NCBI RefSeq assembly: GCF_001640025.1
Contig: NC_031672.1
Location: forward strand, 4,836,001 to 4,900,000
From: Sugiyamaella lignohabitans
Lineage: Eukaryota; Ascomycota; Dipodascomycetes; Dipodascales; Trichomonascaceae
Reading direction: 5' to 3'
Length of the DNA stretch: 64,000 bases
A program made the translations under genes and the position numbers. Position 1 is the stretch's first letter. The number at the start of each line of letters is the position of its first letter. A model generated the notes under the pieces. It did not search any database. It was not told the DNA's origin and worked only from the letters and a program-made list of their open reading frames with translations. Below, piece after piece: positions 10,577 to 20,980 of this stretch.

Positions 10577-11815
10577 TCACACATTTTTTAATCTTAGCAT
10601 ATATTTGTAATAATAATAATTATAATAATATTTTTTGTGCCAAAACCTGATATTCGTATATTACACTAAAGTCTAGGTGGAATGTGGCTATGGTTAGAGA
10701 AAGGGGTACAGCGATAGTCAGGCACGATCTGCATCCGTCAAGCTGAAACACGACATTGGCTAGTCAAATGGAAATCTGTTCATTGCTTGACCCGTCACGA
10801 CCAAAACAAGTATATAATGCACCCGCAAACGTAGATGGGTGGATGAAAACATACCTTTCTTCAAGCTTACTGAGCTGAGAGCTTATTATGCCAAATATAT
10901 TTATTTTCGGAACCGTTAATTAGTGTTGCGAATAACTAACAAGTTGCCTCGGTCATAGGTAGCTGATCCGAGAATTGATAGCTGTTTCAGTTAACTATCT
11001 GCGTTGTCAAATGCAGGTCCATCTTCTAAGGTACTCGCAGAGAATATCGCTCCGTTTAAGGTATTTAGATATATATTAGCTTTTTTGTCAATTAACAAAG
11101 TGGGGAACCTTATAAAATGCTAACCCCAGCTAGAATGGTTGACGCTAAGACTTTTTATGGCTTTGGGACTTCTAACAAAGTGAAACGCGAAATTTTAGCC
11201 CGGTACCTGAATTTGTTGTTGGTCGATTCCGGATTTTGACGTCACAGTATGCATTGAAGCAGTGTCAGCCAATAAGATAACACTAGGCCTACTTAGGCAA
11301 ACTGATAGACAGGGCAAATACTTGATTCAACTTGAGCTTAATGCAAAATGATGCAACATATTCAACTGGCATCAATGAGCGACAGAAACTTTGCAAGTCT
11401 ATGCTCAGACGAGAAGCAGGAACCAAAATATTAATTTACTGGTAGCAGCTAACTTGCATTAGAAATCTCGGTTGAATTACTCTTTTCGCTTTGTTCCGCA
11501 TTTCCCCTCCGTTTTTCAACTCTTTGACTGGCTATTGTGATTGATAGTCTCTACTGTTATTCCTCCCGTCTTGCTGTTTACAGATAATCTTGTTACTCAG
11601 AGATCTAACAGATCGGAAAGAAAGAAAAAATTTAGGCCGACTTTGGCAATATATATAGGTCAGGTAGCAGAAGTGGGTTCTTTTTGTTTTCTCTACATCT
11701 ACACTGTCGCTAGATTTCGGTTTCTGGCTGGTTCCAAGATTGAAAAATAGTCCCATACGCAGAAGTGATCAAGCCAGTCAGTTCCATCTCTATTTATTAA
11801 ATCACGGTAACACAG
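10577..11815. other. 1.24-kb intergenic region
   Basis: Long gap between two plus-strand genes. It begins with a low-complexity TAATAATAATAATTATAATAATA tract (10608-10630), probably the 3' end of the MFS transcript. Short open frames around 11530-11756 start at non-ATG codons on both strands and look like chance. An ATATATATAGG box near 11652 lies about 160 bp before the mannosyltransferase ATG and could serve as its TATA element. No RNA gene is seen. Confidence 0.5.
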
Positions 11816-13120
11816 ATGTCAAGACCACGAAAACGCATACTAGGGCTTGTGGCTTTGCTAACAGCTGCCTATCTACTGTTTTCAAAAGAGTTTACGAGTG
11901 GTGGAATTGGATTAGTGACTCGTAATAGTAACATATCCCATTCAGAGTCTCCGGCGTCTGATCATACGGATTCTGGGGATGTTAGCTATCCAAAATATAC
12001 AGCCGGTGAGACCACAGCTCAACGGCTAGATTTACTCAAGAAACTACAAGATCTTGAGCAACAAGAACTGCATTATCAACAAAGTGAAGATTCGAGGCAT
12101 AAATTCAGGCTTCAAAATACGTTTGCTGAACAGCAATCATCTGAGTTTGCTGCGTTAGAGAATGCAACGTTCGTAACATTAGCCCGAAACAGTGATCTTT
12201 TGGGGCTTATGAATACGATCAGATCTGTGGAAGACCGATTTAATAACCGATATCACTATGACTGGGTTTTTCTAAATAATGAGCCGTTTACTGAAGAGTT
12301 CGTCAAGGTATCGTCAAGTTTGGTATCCGGACAGGCAAGATATGGTGTGATAGGCTTGGATCATTGGAGCTATCCTGATTGGATCAACAGAACCGCTGCC
12401 GCAGAGGTCCGTAACAAAATGAGGAATGCGGGGATTATTTACGGAGACTCCGAATCGTATCGACATATGTGTAGATATGAAAGCGGCTTTTTCTATCACC
12501 ATCCATTGATGCGAGAATATAAGTACTACTGGCGGGTTGAACCTGATACGTTACTACATTGTGATATTGATTATGATGTGTTCAAGTACATGAGAGAAGA
12601 AAAGAAAAAATATGGTTTTACTATTGCACTTCGAGAATATATCTCAACAATAGAATCCCTGTGGGATGTTACAAGACAATACCTAAGTCACGTTCCAGAT
12701 GCATTAAATTCAAATAGTCTTCTAGAGTTTATTAGTGACGACTACGGAGTTACATACAACCTATGTCATTTTTGGACGAACTTTGAAATAGCTGACATGG
12801 ACTTCTGGCGGGCTCCACCATATCAAGATTATTTCGACTTTCTAGATAAGGCTGGTGGCTTCTTCTATGAGCGTTGGGGGGATGCACCTGTACATTCAAT
12901 CGCAGCGTCTCTATTTCTCGACAAAAAAGAAATCCATTTTTTCGATGATATTGGATATACACACCCTCCATTTACACACTGCCCTATGAATCCCATTGAG
13001 CGTGGACTCACATGCTCCTGTTTACCAACGCAGAACTTTGACTGGCAATCGTACAGCTGCACGAGGCAGTTCTATAAGGCTCAAAATATGCCACTACCTG
13101 ATAATATCCCAAATGCTTGA
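11816..13120 (+). CDS. KRE2/MNT1/KTR-family alpha-1,2-mannosyltransferase (GT15)
   Basis: Golgi type II membrane enzyme that transfers mannose from GDP-mannose to O- and N-linked glycans of cell-wall mannoproteins. The 434 residues comprise a short basic cytoplasmic tail, one membrane anchor at about residues 8-23 (LGLVALLTAAYLLFS), a stem with a coiled-coil-like LLKKLQDLEQQELHYQQ, then the GT15 catalytic domain. Family signatures are FVTLARNSDLLGLMNTI, YHYDWVFLNNEPFTEEF, MCRYESGFFYHHPLM, YYWRVEPDT (Mn/GDP-binding region) and YNLCHFWTNFEIADMDFWR. E324 in the last motif corresponds to the proposed nucleophile of Kre2. It belongs to the KTR family in general; which paralogue cannot be told. Confidence 0.9.
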   Translation: MSRPRKRILGLVALLTAAYLLFSKEFTSGGIGLVTRNSNISHSESPASDHTDSGDVSYPKYTAGETTAQRLDLLKKLQDLEQQELHYQQSEDSRHKFRLQNTFAEQQSSEFAALENATFVTLARNSDLLGLMNTIRSVEDRFNNRYHYDWVFLNNEPFTEEFVKVSSSLVSGQARYGVIGLDHWSYPDWINRTAAAEVRNKMRNAGIIYGDSESYRHMCRYESGFFYHHPLMREYKYYWRVEPDTLLHCDIDYDVFKYMREEKKKYGFTIALREYISTIESLWDVTRQYLSHVPDALNSNSLLEFISDDYGVTYNLCHFWTNFEIADMDFWRAPPYQDYFDFLDKAGGFFYERWGDAPVHSIAASLFLDKKEIHFFDDIGYTHPPFTHCPMNPIERGLTCSCLPTQNFDWQSYSCTRQFYKAQNMPLPDNIPNA

Positions 13121-13356
13121 ACGACTTGCATCCATGACTAACGAATAATATAAATAATGTTCTATATTTAATGTATACTAATATCGTTTCATCGTCCTCC
13201 AAGCTCCTGTAACTTTCAGAGTCACGTGCACGCAGAACATCCGTTGATATGTATATGGCTATCATCAATGTAACCTTTATCAAGTGCGGGACACTATTTT
13301 TTGGATTCAGTCATCCCTCTTCGAAGCCATATTTGCACCTCCAGTAAGGCACCGAA

Positions 13357-14094
13357 ATGAAACGAGTGGGTTTGGCCGCCTTCGATACTAAACATCGAGC
13401 TGCATTCGATGATCTAAGTTCCAATATCTTGCAAGAACAAGTCGAACAGCTTAATACTCAACTGTCCGTTTTCCAGTCTGCTCTGGCCTACTTTGCTGTA
13501 GAACATGCAGCCGATATACGAAACAATCCCGAATTCAGGGCTGAATTTAGTCGGATGTGTACTACCATTGGAGTAGATCCTTTGGCTGGTTCATCCTCCA
13601 ACAACCAAGGATCTCTTTGGGCGAATATGCTTGGTAAAGACGTTAACGATTTTTACTTTGAGCTGGCGGTGCGAGTGATTGAAATCTGCCGCCTCACAAG
13701 AGATACAAATGGAGGTTTAATATCGGTGTCGGAAATGAAAACAAGGCTGGCTGACAAGTCGCAGCTGAGGCCCATTGAAGTTACAGAAGACGATATCGAG
13801 CGGTCTGTAAAGAGTTTAAAAAGCCTTGGTCGGGGGTTTGAACTCGTCCAGCTGGGCACACACAAAAAAATGATGATTCGGAGTGTTCCTTCTGAACTGA
13901 GTAATGACCAGACAGTGGTCTTGGGAGCCTGTGAAGCGTTGGGCTATGTAACTGTTACCATGCTGCATGATAATCTGGGATGGATTCATGTTCGTTCCAG
14001 AACTGTTCTGGGTGATATGGTTGCAGCTGGTTTACTATGGGCTGATACTCAAGGTGTGGAAACAGAGTATTGGGCTCCATCTTGGCTATCATAG
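13357..14094 (+). CDS. SNF8: ESCRT-II subunit VPS22/SNF8
   Basis: Core subunit of ESCRT-II, which works with VPS25 and VPS36 at endosomes to nucleate ESCRT-III and sort ubiquitinated membrane proteins into multivesicular bodies. At 245 residues it has the family length. The N-terminus (KRVGLAAFDTKHRAAFDDLS) and the following coiled coil (LQEQVEQLNTQLSVFQSALAYFA) are typical. FRAEFSRMCTTIGVDPLAG, with DFYFELAVRVIEICRLT after it, is the EAP30 signature. Two winged-helix domains follow (residues about 115-240). ATG at 13357. The gene is in tandem with the mannosyltransferase upstream, 236 bp away. Confidence 0.92.
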   Translation: MKRVGLAAFDTKHRAAFDDLSSNILQEQVEQLNTQLSVFQSALAYFAVEHAADIRNNPEFRAEFSRMCTTIGVDPLAGSSSNNQGSLWANMLGKDVNDFYFELAVRVIEICRLTRDTNGGLISVSEMKTRLADKSQLRPIEVTEDDIERSVKSLKSLGRGFELVQLGTHKKMMIRSVPSELSNDQTVVLGACEALGYVTVTMLHDNLGWIHVRSRTVLGDMVAAGLLWADTQGVETEYWAPSWLS

Positions 14095-14349
14095 ATGAAT
14101 TGCCAAAGCTTCTAACCATCCGAAATCTTCAAATTTAGTGTCATATGAGCATCATGCTATCCACCACTTAGATATTTATTATTTTTTGCATTATCATTAT
14201 TAGTATTTATAAATCCTCTGTCTTCCTGTTGTAGCCAAACCATTCGAGGTGTATCTCGCGTTGTGAATCACGTGATAAATAGATGCAATCTCGTGAGCCA
14301 TGAGCACTTCGCTCTCACAGCCTGGATCCTTTCACTAACGGTAAATACG

Positions 14350-16078
14350 ATGAATGATGGAGCTTCTCAATTGGAATCCACTGAACTCTGGTCCTCGCTG
14401 TTAAAATCAGCGGGAGCTGTCTCTGCTACTCCCTCAGCAGCGCTTCTACTATTAGGTAAGCATATTTTCGGGCTTCAGAGTTTTGTTTACTAACAGTTTA
14501 GGGCCGAGAGAACCCTCACAAACTCAATTTATAACCAGAATTCAGAACGAATCTCAGGATCCTAATGCACCCAGAATAGCTAATAAAGTGGGTCTGGGGT
14601 ATACATATGTCGACTTCAAGGATGATAATGATGATGATTTGTCTCACCTCGATATTTACACTTTGGAGACTGGTTCATTGCAGGATATTAGTTCTGATGA
14701 GAGTGAAGAATCTCAATCAACAATTACGGAACAAGAATTCAATGGTGGTGATGAGTCAACCGAATATGAGTCGCAGCACGAATCAGGAATATCTGGTAAC
14801 CAATCTAAACGTTGCAAACATACTTCAGCCGTTATATATGTGAAGCAGGTACTGTCAAGAGTTGACTCGCTTAAACAGCGATTGCTAATAGGTGTTCTTT
14901 TTGACTGGAGCGATGATTTCCGTCTATGGGCTGGTCAGCTTCGTGATTGGATTGACGTTATCAAGGAGGCAGCCGCTGATTTCGACACGCAATCAACAAT
15001 TAATGATCTTCAAATGCGACTTCAAACGTATTCTCCACCACAGGGTCCTGCTATTTCTAACACTAATGTCACATTATTTTCAAGTCCTTTTACGAATAAA
15101 CCTGCTTCTTCCGAGCCTGGACCTACCTCTGCAGAATCGACGGCGGGTGACATGGCTGAAAAGTCTATAGCCCCTTTTTCGAATATCAAGCTACCTCTTG
15201 AAAAAGGACAGTACGACATGCCATTAGGCTTTGACTTACTAATAGGGACCATTAGATCGGAGAAGCTGTCGTCAGGCACAACACTTTCAACATCTTCTAC
15301 CAGTTTTCCGCGATTTTCAGAAGACACTGTAGATTATATACAGCAATTTCTACGGACGGTGGCATTAAAGCATGGTGGCTCAGTTGTATACACACCCTAT
15401 TCCTTAGATATTCCCTTCGATGGCCTTACCGATATACTTTCAGAGCGTCTTCAAATTCCAATCTTCTCAAAGGCTCAGAAGTTAGTGGCCCCGACTTTAT
15501 GTAGAAGAGCTGTGCCCAATATTGTAGATGTTGATCGATTAGTTGTTCCAGCTGGCTGGGATTCGCGAGGGAAAATATTGGCTCTACGGGACGGTTTTGA
15601 AATTGATGAAATCAGCGACAATTGGATGAAATTGAATGCCGATTCCAGCGTTCATCACTACGAAGAAATGGTTGTTTCTGACTCTAATTCAACTTCCACA
15701 AGAAAGGAAGAACCAGTAACTCTAATAGACTTCCAAGAACTTTTAAGAAGTCGTTATATTATGCAGAAGAAAGATCCAGGTAATACTGCCGCTGCAGCAT
15801 CCCCCCAAACACCACTAAGAGGCCGTGTAAACGATAACAATCCACCGAAGCAATCAGGAACTATTGGTGGTATTCAATTGGAAAGTGTTGAAGAAATGGT
15901 CAGAAGACTCAAAGTAAGACAAGCAGCGGCCCCAGATTCGCCCAGTACCCCTGACCGATCTGGCGAAAGATCCGAGTCTACCACGCCTAACTCTTCAAAT
16001 CAAAACAAAGTTCTCGCAAACTTCTTTCAGCATCTACTTACCAAGCATAATAGCCCTGGGGGCCCTGATGATATATAA
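14350..16078 (+). CDS. DYN3: Cytoplasmic dynein light intermediate chain (DLIC), two exons
   Basis: Accessory chain of cytoplasmic dynein that supports motor assembly, nuclear migration and cargo-adaptor binding. Exon 1 is 14350-14455 and exon 2 is 14502-16078. The 46-nt intron starts GTAAGC and ends TACTAACAGTTTAG. The joined protein is 560 residues. It begins with a DLIC-like LWSSLLKSAGAVSATP, then the first strand LLLLG. The next part, GLGYTYVDFKDDNDDDLSHLDIYTL, matches the Ras-like fold region. Later VVPAGWDSRGKILALRDGF is the DLIC core motif. The C-terminal third is Ser/Pro-rich with a short helix near EEMVRRLKVRQAA. The position of the P-loop reads GPREPSQTQ, so the GK[ST] signature is absent and nucleotide binding is unlikely. 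It converges on CDC16 with 67 bp between the stops. Identity rests on motif recall, not a search. Confidence 0.78.
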
Positions 16079-16145
16079 TTAATCAATAAATACATAGGTA
16101 GATACGTGGATGGGAGTATCACACATTAGAGGCAATGAATTCAGT

Positions 16146-18410
16146 CTATTCTAACTCCATACCTGACTGATCCCCTTCGTCATTTTCCAGACTATCCTCA
16201 TCTGATAGATCTACCAGATCTTGTAAATCGGGGTCCTGAAATAGAAACCGATCATCAACGGTCGCCAGCTCCAAGGATCTAGAGTGCTCTTGAAGGGCTT
16301 TCTTCAGCAAGTCTGAGGTTATAGGATCACCGGGTGACAAACTAAGTGCATCATTGAAGTTCTCAATAGCAAGCATTGTCCGACTGGCCATGAGATTAAC
16401 AAGGCCCATGGAAGTATGTATTCCAGGGTCTTTAGGTGAAACTCGTAAAACTTCCTCAAAGTAGGTTAACGATTTATCGAAGTTCTCCTGTCGTCGGTAA
16501 ACGTGACCAAGGTTGGATTTGATCGCCAGCCACGATTTAGGGTCTGATTCAAGGTCGGACGCCACTTCAAGTGCCTTCAAGAAAAATGATTCGGCTCTCT
16601 CATACTCTCTCTTTTCATAATATACAACACCCATCTCATTAAGCAGCAATGGATCCGTTTTGCAAACATTATAAGATGTAGCTAGATAGTCATCAGCAAG
16701 AGTAACATTGCCTAGCTGAAGATGCTGCATTCCAAGGAACAACGTCGGAAGATGAGAACCCGGGAACAGACGCGCAGCCGTAGAGTAGGCAGATATAGCC
16801 TGCTCATGTTCCTTCTCGGCTGCAAAAGTGTGGGCAAACCCAACCCAAGCGGGTGCGAAATATGGATTCATCATCGATGCCTTGCTGAAATATCTACGAG
16901 CCTCGCTTATTTTGTTAATTACCATGTAGTAGACACCCACAGCCTGCCAGGATACAGCTTCCTGAGGACTGGATGCCACAAGTTCATGAGCCAGCTGGAA
17001 TAGCCTATTACGGGAACCTAGTTCGTACAGACATGCAAGATAATTTGGCAAAGCCGCAAATTTGAATTTATCGTGAGAGAGAATTTTTTCGCAAACATGA
17101 AGGCATTCCCGATGTCGATTTTGTGTCAGTAGTGCATCAGCCTGGCTAAGCAAAATGTCAGGGTTTTCTCCAAGACCATAGTAGTCGGTAAGCAGAGAGT
17201 GAGCCTCTTTATATTCAGCGAGGTTGATATATTTTCCAAGGCGGATTGAATAAAGAGCCTTCACGAGCTCTGCGTTGCCTGATCCAGCGCTCCCCTCAAA
17301 GTCCAACGATTTTAAGAAATCCCATTCTTCTTGTGGGGTCATTAGATTGTTTGTTACAAGTTCATCAAAAGCTTCATAGCATTTAGCGTCAATTTTGACT
17401 GCTTCCCTGTAACACTCTTTTGCCTTGTCAAAGTTATTGTCATTGGTATATATTTGACCCCTCAGGAAGCACAGTGATGCTTCAATTTTTATTCCATCTG
17501 ATGATTCTGGCATCATATTTGTAGGACTTAGAGTTAGTGGATTAACAGATGGACTTGTTGATGACGAAGTTGGATATGTTTGTTCAGATGTCGTTCTAAT
17601 TTGCAAAGGAATAGCAGCTCGTGCCGCAGCTGCAGATGATGATGAAGAAAATGGGATAGATGATAACGAGTGTACTGATGCAGAAGTCTTTGAAGGGGGT
17701 GGGGGTGGTTTTATTTGAGAAGATATGGCTATAGTCGACTTGCCCTTGGGTCCTAATGCCGAACCTGATTCTGGGTGTGATGCTGGTGTGAGTGATTCCG
17801 CCTCTTGGCCAGTCCCTACTTGGGAATAATTTCCTGAAATCTCTTCCGAACTTTTCCTTGTTTCACTATTACCACCATTGCTGGAGTACTTCCCTGCTTC
17901 AAGGGAACCTGTGATTCCAAGTTGTTTTTCAGTTAAGTCATCATTATCACTATCAGATTGTTTTTCGAGAGCGATAATCTGATCATTGGACTCACCAACA
18001 ATATCCAGTGCTTGGTCCCATTTTCCCATATTACAGAGGCTCAAGCCAGCTAGGTATCTATACTGCAAAGAAGTACGCCAATGGGGTTGGGATACTAGGA
18101 CATTGTGGGCTCTTCCATAATTACCAGCTGTAAAATGAATTTTTGCAAGCCAATAAGCATCGTTCATATCCGCCGTCAATGTTAAGACCTTGTCCCCAAC
18201 AAATTCAGCAGTCTTGTATTGATGTTTCATCAAGGCATCTTGTCTCCACTGGCGTAATGTATCTACTTGAGATAGAGCCTTTCCAGCGGAATGTGAGCCA
18301 TTGTCAGTTTTAAACGAAGAATTTTTCAAACGCGTTCTACTTATTCCAGAAGTTCCATTGCTACCATTCGATCCTAGTCTCATTGACAACGGACTGTCGT
18401 AAGAATCCAT
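16146..18410 (-). CDS. CDC16: Anaphase-promoting complex TPR subunit CDC16 (APC6/Cut9)
   Basis: Scaffold subunit of the APC/C ubiquitin ligase, needed for destruction of mitotic cyclins and securin. The 754 residues contain N-terminal TPRs (residues about 50-150: LRQWRQDALMKHQYKTAEFV, then DAYWLAKIHFTAGNYGRAH). A long Ser/Pro-rich, presumably disordered insert follows (about 155-300, including a PPPPPSK run). Then come at least eight clear TPRs to about residue 710, for example MNPYFAPAWVGFAHTFAAE, LLNEMGVVYYEKREYERAE and SNLGHVYRRQENFDKSLTYF. The tail is acidic (DLVDLSDEDSLENDEGD). ATG at 18410. CDC27 is less likely because the helical order and EMGVVYYEKREYERAE are CDC16-like. Confidence 0.9.
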   Translation of the reverse strand: MDSYDSPLSMRLGSNGSNGTSGISRTRLKNSSFKTDNGSHSAGKALSQVDTLRQWRQDALMKHQYKTAEFVGDKVLTLTADMNDAYWLAKIHFTAGNYGRAHNVLVSQPHWRTSLQYRYLAGLSLCNMGKWDQALDIVGESNDQIIALEKQSDSDNDDLTEKQLGITGSLEAGKYSSNGGNSETRKSSEEISGNYSQVGTGQEAESLTPASHPESGSALGPKGKSTIAISSQIKPPPPPSKTSASVHSLSSIPFSSSSSAAAARAAIPLQIRTTSEQTYPTSSSTSPSVNPLTLSPTNMMPESSDGIKIEASLCFLRGQIYTNDNNFDKAKECYREAVKIDAKCYEAFDELVTNNLMTPQEEWDFLKSLDFEGSAGSGNAELVKALYSIRLGKYINLAEYKEAHSLLTDYYGLGENPDILLSQADALLTQNRHRECLHVCEKILSHDKFKFAALPNYLACLYELGSRNRLFQLAHELVASSPQEAVSWQAVGVYYMVINKISEARRYFSKASMMNPYFAPAWVGFAHTFAAEKEHEQAISAYSTAARLFPGSHLPTLFLGMQHLQLGNVTLADDYLATSYNVCKTDPLLLNEMGVVYYEKREYERAESFFLKALEVASDLESDPKSWLAIKSNLGHVYRRQENFDKSLTYFEEVLRVSPKDPGIHTSMGLVNLMASRTMLAIENFNDALSLSPGDPITSDLLKKALQEHSRSLELATVDDRFLFQDPDLQDLVDLSDEDSLENDEGDQSGMELE

Positions 18411-18693
18411 TTCGTTGCCAATTTCGTTCTTCCATAAGCCTGGAACATAGTTTGATCTTCTAAATAATACGGCTGATATGGATCACGTGATGGGTATGAA
18501 AAACATACCGAATGCCTCTAATGTTTACCAGGTCTTCAACTAAATGTCTAGCATCTTTAAAATATTTTCAGTTTCAGTTCTTGCATCGAAACTGACAGGG
18601 TAGAGGTTTTTTAAAATCTCTTATCCATTAAATATACATATTTTGCCAAAACACCCTACCACTTGATTGCCCCGGAGTCAATCCTCTCTTAAC

Positions 18694-20704
18694 ATGGAGC
18701 CCTCAGAGGAACTTGATCTGGAAAGTGAGAGTACAGGTGATGAACTGACCTCAACTCAACGACAGCCGGAGAAAATGAATAAGTCTCTCAAGAGAAAGTT
18801 TCGCGTTCCTCCAGGATTTATCACTGAGCCAACGAATGTTCAGACAAAAATATCTATCTCAGTAAGTCTATTCATATCAATTGTAGAACTGTCTTTCTGT
18901 ACCACACATGCTAACAACACAGGATTTGCGAGATCTAGAACTATATATTCTCTCAGATGCTAGTGGGCCTCCTGCGCCCAAGTGGATCAGTATACGCAAT
19001 AAGTCATTTATCAGTCATGTTGTCACTTTGTTAATTCCAGGATTGGAGGGTCCCAAATTCGGAATCACAAGTACGAAGGATATCCAACCAATAAAACTGA
19101 CACCGGGAAGTGATAAATCCGGTACTTTTTTCGGGAATTACTTCAGCCATGTATGGCCAACAAAAGCCCCTGGCACTGGCGATAAACTTTTCTCTGTAGT
19201 TAACACATTTATGGAAGTGCCATTTACAAAGGCAGAAAAGAAGAAGCAGATGAACTCCGACATGGAAGCGTCCTATAACAGTCGTAAAAGCGGGTTGCGA
19301 CCAGAAGATTTATTATTATCATTAGACCGCATGGTAGAGGAGGGATATCCAATGCACCCAGACATTCCTGGGGTATCTGGAGTGATGAATGACAAGACAG
19401 TAGTAAGAGCAGCTCAACCTGAAGACGAAATTCAAAGCAAGCAACCTGACGAAAGTCCAATCAAGAGACCAGGTACAAAACCTGTCCCCTTTATTGGCGA
19501 AGGTAATGATTGGGTCGAAACTAAACAACTTCACACGGGGTCACCTAAAGTCTATGCTATTGACTGTGAAATGTGCGAGACAAGGCTAGGTAAAGAGCTC
19601 ACTCGTGTAACCGTTCTTGATAACAAAGGGAAAATTATCATCGACCAGCTAGTAAAACCATATGAACCGATTGTAGATTATCTTACTCGGTACTCAGGAA
19701 TTACCGAGGAACTGCTAGCTGATGTTACCACAAGACTATCGGATGTGCAAGACAAATTATTGAGCCTTATCTCTTCGACAGATATTATTCTTGGACATTC
19801 GCTTGAGAGTGATTTAATCGCCCTTAAAATGAGTCATCCCAAAATAATTGACACAGCAATCATTTTCCAGCATCCTAAGGGTACGTTGTGGAAACCCGCA
19901 TTGCGATGGCTCACCTCTAAATACCTTGACCGAGAAATTCAAACTCAAGGTGACCAGGGTCATGATTCAGTAGAAGACGCACAAGCTTGTATTGATTTGC
20001 TAAATGTCAAGTTGAAGAATGGGCGTGATTTTGGTTTGAACAAAGTACGCTCTGTCAACCTTATTAAAAAACTTGCTACTGGAGCTCCACCGAAGACCAC
20101 TGCAATTGCTGATTATGGGGTGCCTCATTGGCACGAAGAGTATGCCAAGACGGTTGTTTCTTGCTTCTCTGATGATGAGATTATTGCTAATGTGGCCAAA
20201 TTTTCTCATTCGCATGACTTTGTTTGGGGTCGTCTCCGTGACCTAGAAAAAGCCAAGGGCTGGATATCTGATCAAGAGCGGTCTACTGATGAAGAAATTC
20301 AAGCCAAGTATGTTGAGCTTAACGATCGTCTTTTAAAGCTTTATCAACAGCTTCCGCACAATACTGCATTAATCATTATGGGTGGATCTGGCGACCCGAG
20401 AGAGATGGTAAGGTTGCGTAAACTAAAGGATCAATATCAGCACGAGTATAAGACTAAAAAATGGGACCAGATTGAATGTGAATGGACTAGCTCTCAGGTT
20501 ATGGAACTAAGCAAGGCAACCGAAAGGGCACGGTCCGGAATTTCTTTTCTTACAATCAAGACTGCTGATAATGAACATGGTCTCATAGAGCGCCCTATCC
20601 TTACTATTGGCACAAAGGTTTCCTCGTCTTCGTTCCCATCCGGTGTCAATGACCATGAGACTAATGGAGGTAGACTCAAGAAAAGTAGAAGTGAGATTCC
20701 ATGA
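18694..20704 (+). CDS. REX1: RNA exonuclease REX1 (RNH70), two exons
   Basis: DEDDh 3'-5' RNA exonuclease that matures 5S rRNA, 5.8S rRNA and tRNA 3' ends in the nucleus. Exon 1 is 18694-18861 and exon 2 is 18923-20704; the 61-nt intron starts GTAAGT and ends GCTAACAACACAG. The product is 649 residues. Exon 1 carries a basic KSLKRKFRVPPGF segment likely to hold the nuclear signal. The exonuclease domain lies near residues 275-430: YAIDCEMCET (Exo I, D and E), YSGITEELL and ILGHSLESDLIAL (Exo II), and HDSVEDAQACIDL (Exo III, H and D). ATG at 18694 is the first in frame after a TTG-opened stretch. A C-terminal helical and Ser/Lys-rich tail follows. The ERI/REX3/REX4 classes are shorter, which favours REX1. 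Confidence 0.88.
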
Positions 20705-20980
20705 CACTAGAATTCTGTAGTATATTTTTATTTATTATTTCGCTAGATTGATTATCTCTCCTCCGGCAAGGATTCCTTCACAAGTTCATACCATTCGTGC
20801 AGCAAACAGCTTTCTTTCCCAGAACAACTCAACGATATTTTGTTGTCCGGAATAGTAGTTGACTTGGCGATAGACATAGTTACTGTTATGGGCTCCGTCT
20901 AGAGAATCCTGCCTTTTTTATGAATGGAGGATATAAATAATATGTATCATTACAATTGTCATTACACTATTACGATGAGA

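Noticed and set aside
10608..10635. TAATAATAATAATTATAATAATA tract as a functional repeat or origin
   Set aside because: Simple A/T low complexity at a gene 3' end; no further support.
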